Below are positions 44,301 to 50,300 of a stretch of 64,000 nucleotides of DNA, piece by piece (positions within the stretch are counted from its first letter, which is position 1; every line of letters starts with the position of its first letter). The notes beneath the pieces are model-generated. The model ran no database searches. It had not been told where the DNA came from and worked only from the letters and a program-made list of their open reading frames with translations. The position numbers and the translations under genes were made by a program. Origin of the DNA: Odontocerum albicorne (lineage: Eukaryota > Arthropoda > Insecta > Trichoptera > Odontoceridae); the NCBI GenBank assembly GCA_949825065.1, contig OX463846.1, positions 5,351,366-5,415,365 on the forward strand, written 5' to 3'.

Positions 44301-47300
44301 CACGTAACCCCAGAGAAAACAGTCCAAAGGTGTGATCACATGATCTTGGTGGCCAATTAACATCACCATTTCCGGAGATTACAATACATAAAATAATTCT
44401 CAATTTGAACGCATTGTTGTATTGTATATGACTCCATTTTTATAAATGTCATACATTACACCTCTCAAATGTCACAAGAGCCAGGTAAGTTCGCGACGCC
44501 ATCTGTGTTTTATCCAAGAATTAAAAAAACGCTCAATCTGCAAGACCCTTTTATATATGCAATGTCAGGATATATGTGCATACTATGTTGCTATCAATAA
44601 ACCTATATTTATTTAAAACTAAAAAAAATAGGTTTAATATTCTTTTTTGTAGTTAATCATAGGTTTTTATTTGAGGAAATCCAAGTGAAATTCATAAGGT
44701 TTTTAGTTTATTATTTATAAATAATAATTACACTTGACAGTCTATAAAGTTTGAAGATTCAAATTCATAAATTGAATTAAACCTGAAATGAACATTTGTT
44801 CATAAAAACTATTTCCAAATTTCATTAATTTTCAATCCTTATTGAAAAAAAAATATGGTATTTTAGATCCGTACAAATTTCGCATTTATGAGAAATAAAA
44901 TAAAATACCGAAGATATTATTAATTAGAATGATTTATAAATATAATCTAATTTATTTTCTAGCTATCACATTCCTGAAGTTCGTATAATATCTTGCGAGC
45001 CTCTACAGCCCGGCAAACCTAGTCTCCTGGTTCTGAAGTTGTCCAACCCAACGGGACATGACACCACCATTCAATTGCTGCCAATGTCTGAGACACAGGA
45101 GCAGAGTCCAATGTCAGATACCCCTCCTGAGGGATCTGATGATGGGAAAAGTAAATTCCAAGAGGTAAATTGTAATATTTAAGTATTTCTTGACCATCCC
45201 AATAGATGTCACTATGTGTTATAATTTATAAATTATTACAATTGGATTTGATATTGGCTTGCGACAAGCTCAAAGGAGAGCGCGTTTACGCGTTCATTTT
45301 GTATGGCCAGCCTGGCGAGCACTGAATCGGAGAGCGCATCAACACGCTCGTGGCAGTGAACCGGTTAACAGTTTAAACTTGCCGCGAGTAACATATGAGC
45401 GACAAGTCCAAACTGTTAATCTGCCTTGGTAACATAATTAAAACTGCAATGAAGCGTTAGTTAGACTAAATTAAATCTGTTTGTTTTTTCTTAGAAAATT
45501 TGTTATTTGCCTTTTGTACTCATAAGCTATTTTTATTTTCATCGTAATCCAGGTTGAGAAATAATTGTTAAATGTAACAACTTATTTCTGAGTTTACCTT
45601 ATAAAATTTTGTTCTTTTTAAATAGAAATTTACCTTTCACCATTGTTCATAGTAAGAATAAAATATCTCATTAAAATGTCAAGTCATGTATAATGTTTTT
45701 GAATCTGAACGGATTATTATGCATCCACAAACATTCCTTAGATTTTGAGAGAGACAAAAACACTATAAATCTAGATGGAGGCTGTAGCAGATGGAACGTT
45801 TAGAATTGTCTCACAGAAGACTTCTGATTGTTGATGTATATCAACATAGTTACAAGCGTCTAACATCTATAAAACACTGTCAACAATCATAAAATCATGT
45901 TTAACCCTTCCTGTCCTGTGATGTGTAACTAGTACGCATTGCTTCTAAAAACTTTAATATCTCTATAAATATAATAAATACTGGGTTCACGCATTGCTTC
46001 TAAAAACTTTAATATCTCTATAAATATAATAAATACTGGGTTCAGATTTTAGGTATTCCTCCGTAATACATTTACGCATTGAATGAAAAAAATAATATTA
46101 ATAATAATTAGCACTTATCGGCCACATCAGAGAAATTTTTTGAAAATCGGGAATAAATTCACCAATACAATCAAACGTGTGATGTAGATATATTCATTCT
46201 AAAAAAACGCTATGGGTGAGGAAGCGATGCTATTCACGTCTCACTCTCACTCTACTTCGGTATATGGGAACGCAAGAAATAGAATCTCAGTTCGCTCGCT
46301 TTTCTCTCTCAGTAGGTCGGCGGCTTTCGGTAGAGGTGGTCGCTTTGTCCCTTTTTGTGAACGTTGGCCGATGTTTTTTTTTTTCATATTTTTAGCAATT
46401 AAATTTCAATTATTATCACTTTTGACTTCAAATTTAATTAATTTAAGCGATTGGCTATGAATATTCTTATTTTTCCGATTTTAAATTGCTCATTTTTACA
46501 TGTGTATTGAATACACAACACTGAAACGGGCGGATTTTGTTTAGCACAGGAAGGGAAAGGTTAACAGTAAATTAACATATGGTTTTCATATCGAGGGTAT
46601 GTCCTTCCTTATCTGTCAATAAAGTTGTGGGATTTGTAATAAGAATCTCGAGGGCATTTATTAGTGGTGTTGTTATGAGATCTCTTTTTAACTCACTTTT
46701 TTGTTGTTTATAGTTAAGGCATTAACGTTGTGGAGGTTTAAAGACATTGTAATTTATTTTTAACAAACACTGTTTAAACAGTAGTTGATTGGAGTGAGAC
46801 TTAATCATATAAAACCCAAGAGGAATCCAGAACTCCCTCATAGTTAAGCAAGTCAAAAATAAATTTTTTATCCTGTATTCCAGGGAATATGGATATTTAC
46901 TATATTATTTTTTTTACCCTGTATTCCAGGGAATATGGATATTTATTATATTATTTTTTTTATTCTGTATTCCAGGGAATATGGATATTTATTATATTAT
47001 TTTTTTTATCCTGAATTCCAGGGAATATGGATATTTATTATATTATTTTTTTTATCCTGTATTCCAGGGAATATGGATATTTATTATATTAATTTTTTTA
47101 TCCTGTATTCCAGGGAATATGGATATTTATTATATTATTTTTTTTATCCTGTATTCCAGGGAATATGGATATTTATTATATTAATTTTAGATATAAGAAT
47201 TCTGATTATCGATATTTTACACGCAACTTACGGATCACGTATTTGTCGACCCTAGCGGCGGATGTGTATTATGATTATTGCGCATTACACTTATGGCAAA

Positions 47301-50300
47301 CAGTTGATTCTCTGGGGTTCTCCCATCAAGGATGCAATATTGAAATATCTCAAGGTTATTATGATAAATATGGGGAAACCCTCTGATAACCAACTGCTAA
47401 GATTCACACATGCTAAGGAAGACATATTGACAAAAGTAAAACAGTGTCAAAAGGATATATACTATATAATTTCAGAATTTTTTTGTACCTGTTATTTTTA
47501 ATCTTTTATCTATTTATTTAACACTTTTATTACAAATACAATCTGGCGGGCTTCTTGCCAGGCGGCAATTTCTTCCAACCAACCAGACAAAAGTAAAGGA
47601 AGTAAGTTACTTGATCGCATAAATTATTCAAATGACTATCCATCCCCACTCTCTCTCTCCCTGGCTCCATCCCAACTCATTGTCTGCGAAGACTGTTGGG
47701 GTCAGCTCTCCTCGTCCTCAGGTTGTATGCTCTTCTGTCCCAGACTATGTCCCCCAGGCCATGCCTCTGTATCAAGTTATCTTTTGGCACCACCCATGAA
47801 TTATTTGGTCTTCCTCTGGTTGTTATTCGAGGAAGATCCATGGAGATTGTCTGGTTCAAAATGTGATCGTGTGCTCTGCGTCCAACGTGCCCATACCATC
47901 TCAATCGCCTCTCCTCCATCTTGCTGTTGATGTCTGTAACACCCAGGCTTCCACGAATGCGTGAGCTTCTTATTTTGTCTCTTAGGGACACACCTGCTGG
48001 CCATCTTAGCATGCGCATTTCAGCAGTTTCTAGTTGCCTAGAGTACGAGGTATACATCGTCCAGCATTCGGAGCCATAGACGAGTGCGGGTCTGACAATC
48101 GTTTGGTATACTTTTCCTTTTAACTTTACTGGCATTTTCGGATCACATAAAACTCCCGTCATTGATCTAAACTTCATCCATCCAACACTAATTCTATGTG
48201 TTACATCTGCTGCACATCCTCCATCGCTATGGATGAGTGACCCAAGATACTTAAAGGAGTCACAATTTGGTAATGTTTCTCCATCCATTTGCATTACGGG
48301 AGTGACAGCATTTGTGTTCTCGAATGGTAGGTACAGATACTCTGTTTTCTTTCTGCTCAGTCTCAATTCATTGTCCTCCAAGATTCTTCTCCACCTTTCA
48401 AGACTATTTTGAATGAAATGACTATCCATCCCCACGAAATCCATAAACATATACGTGAGCACATGCCCATGAACCCCACAAAGACGGACAATCACCCGAA
48501 CATTATTTTTCATATAAAGTGAGATATCATCAATCAAAAGGAAAGGAAGGGATGGTGGAGAGGAAAGGAAAAGAAAAATCAGGAATGAAACACGTTATTT
48601 TACTGGCTAGAAATTAAGAGTTTTTTCAGTCACTTCTTAAAGCATGCCAAGGACGGAGCAAGTCTTATATTGGTTTGTAACTGATTCCAGAGTCTCACTG
48701 CATGGACAGTTAAGGACGACGTAAAGAAAGAGGAGCGGTGAACTGGAAAGGCCAATAAACAATCTATGTTTGAGCGTAGCGCTAATCCATGATTGGAAAG
48801 GCGCTGAAAATTTTCGGCGTGATAAGATAATCTTTCTATAAATTAGCAATTTTTCTCTTTTACGTAATTGATATTCTGATATTCTGAAATGAAATTCAAG
48901 TACTTTTTATCATATTTTGGTTTTTGATTTTTTTAAAAAGGCTTGTCGAATTTTTCAGTTAAATTGTTTTTTTTTTCTTTTCAGATTGACAATCTGTTTG
49001 CTAAGAACAGCATCACTGTTACATCTAGACTTGTCCCTCCAACTGATGAGTTCCGATTGCCGCAACGGGATGATGCATCAGAATATGTTGAAGATACTCA
49101 AAATTATAACGATGATCCTAAGTAAGTTTGATTTAAGTTTACTCTTACTAATTCTTGTTCATTCAATGAATTATCGCAGAACACTTGAAAGCAATATAAT
49201 AAAAAGGACATAGAATAGAAGATGGAGGTTGACAAAAGAAAACAGCTATTTGGGTCAATATACACACTACAATATACCCAGTGCAAAATTATGTCCTATC
49301 ATCACTCACACATCTTGAAATTCCATAGATATACACTAGAATCTATACCTATACCCCGCACAGATAATATTAAAGATCTGGGTGTCTTGTTCCACAGCAA
49401 TCTTGCGTTTGGTCCTCACATAGAAATGATGTGCAACTCAGCTTATAAAACTCTAGGATTTGTAATGAGAATCTCGAAGTCGTTTGAAAACCAAATGGTG
49501 CTAAAAACGTTGTTTAATTCATTGATCCGTAGCAAACTAGAAAGCAATGCTTGCACTTGGAGCCCGGTGGGGGCGCAGAACTCGCTCACGGTGGAGAAAG
49601 TATAAAAAAAATATCTACGATATCTCTATATGAGAGAGTTCGGTGTCTATCCATGGCTTTATCCTACTCAGTTTCTGCTGGGCATGCTCGGGTATAACTC
49701 CTTGAGCGTAAGAAGAGATCTGAGTCTCCTGGTATACGTTGTCAAACTCGTTTGAGAAGTTGTGAGCTATCCAGCATTACTACAAAAATTAGCGTTTAAT
49801 GTTCCTAACAATTATACTAGACTGCGCTGGCAAGAACTGTTCTCAATAACATACGCAAGAACGGATCTTCCAGCCGCTATGCCTGTTGGAAGGGCCTTAA
49901 CTCTTGAACGGGACTGCTTCGGATATTGACATATTTCATATCACATTACCAAAAGCAAAAGTAAATTTTCTTCTAAGATTGAGCGCGTTAGAAAGCACTC
50001 ATCAACGTACTTAAGTGACTGTGAATATATGTGTATCATATGTTTGTGTGTATATATGTACGCATATCCAGAAACTAAGTGTACTGAATTTTTGTAGGTT
50101 ACAATTTTTTTTATTTAAACAAAAAAATTACGTGGTTACCGTAGTACATATGTAAGCTATTTTTCGACATAGTCGCCATTCCTCTCAATGCAGGTGGTGA
50201 AGTGGAGTATCAACTTTTTGATGCCTTCCTCGAAGTAGTTTCCCCCCAACCCCTCCGTCCACTTCTCCACCTCCTCCTTTACCTCCTTGTCGGTTGAAAA

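Noticed and set aside
46935..47255. 106-codon ORF with repeated YLLYYFF motif
   Set aside because: Product of the 46-bp minisatellite; the frame is a by-product of the repeat, not a membrane protein.
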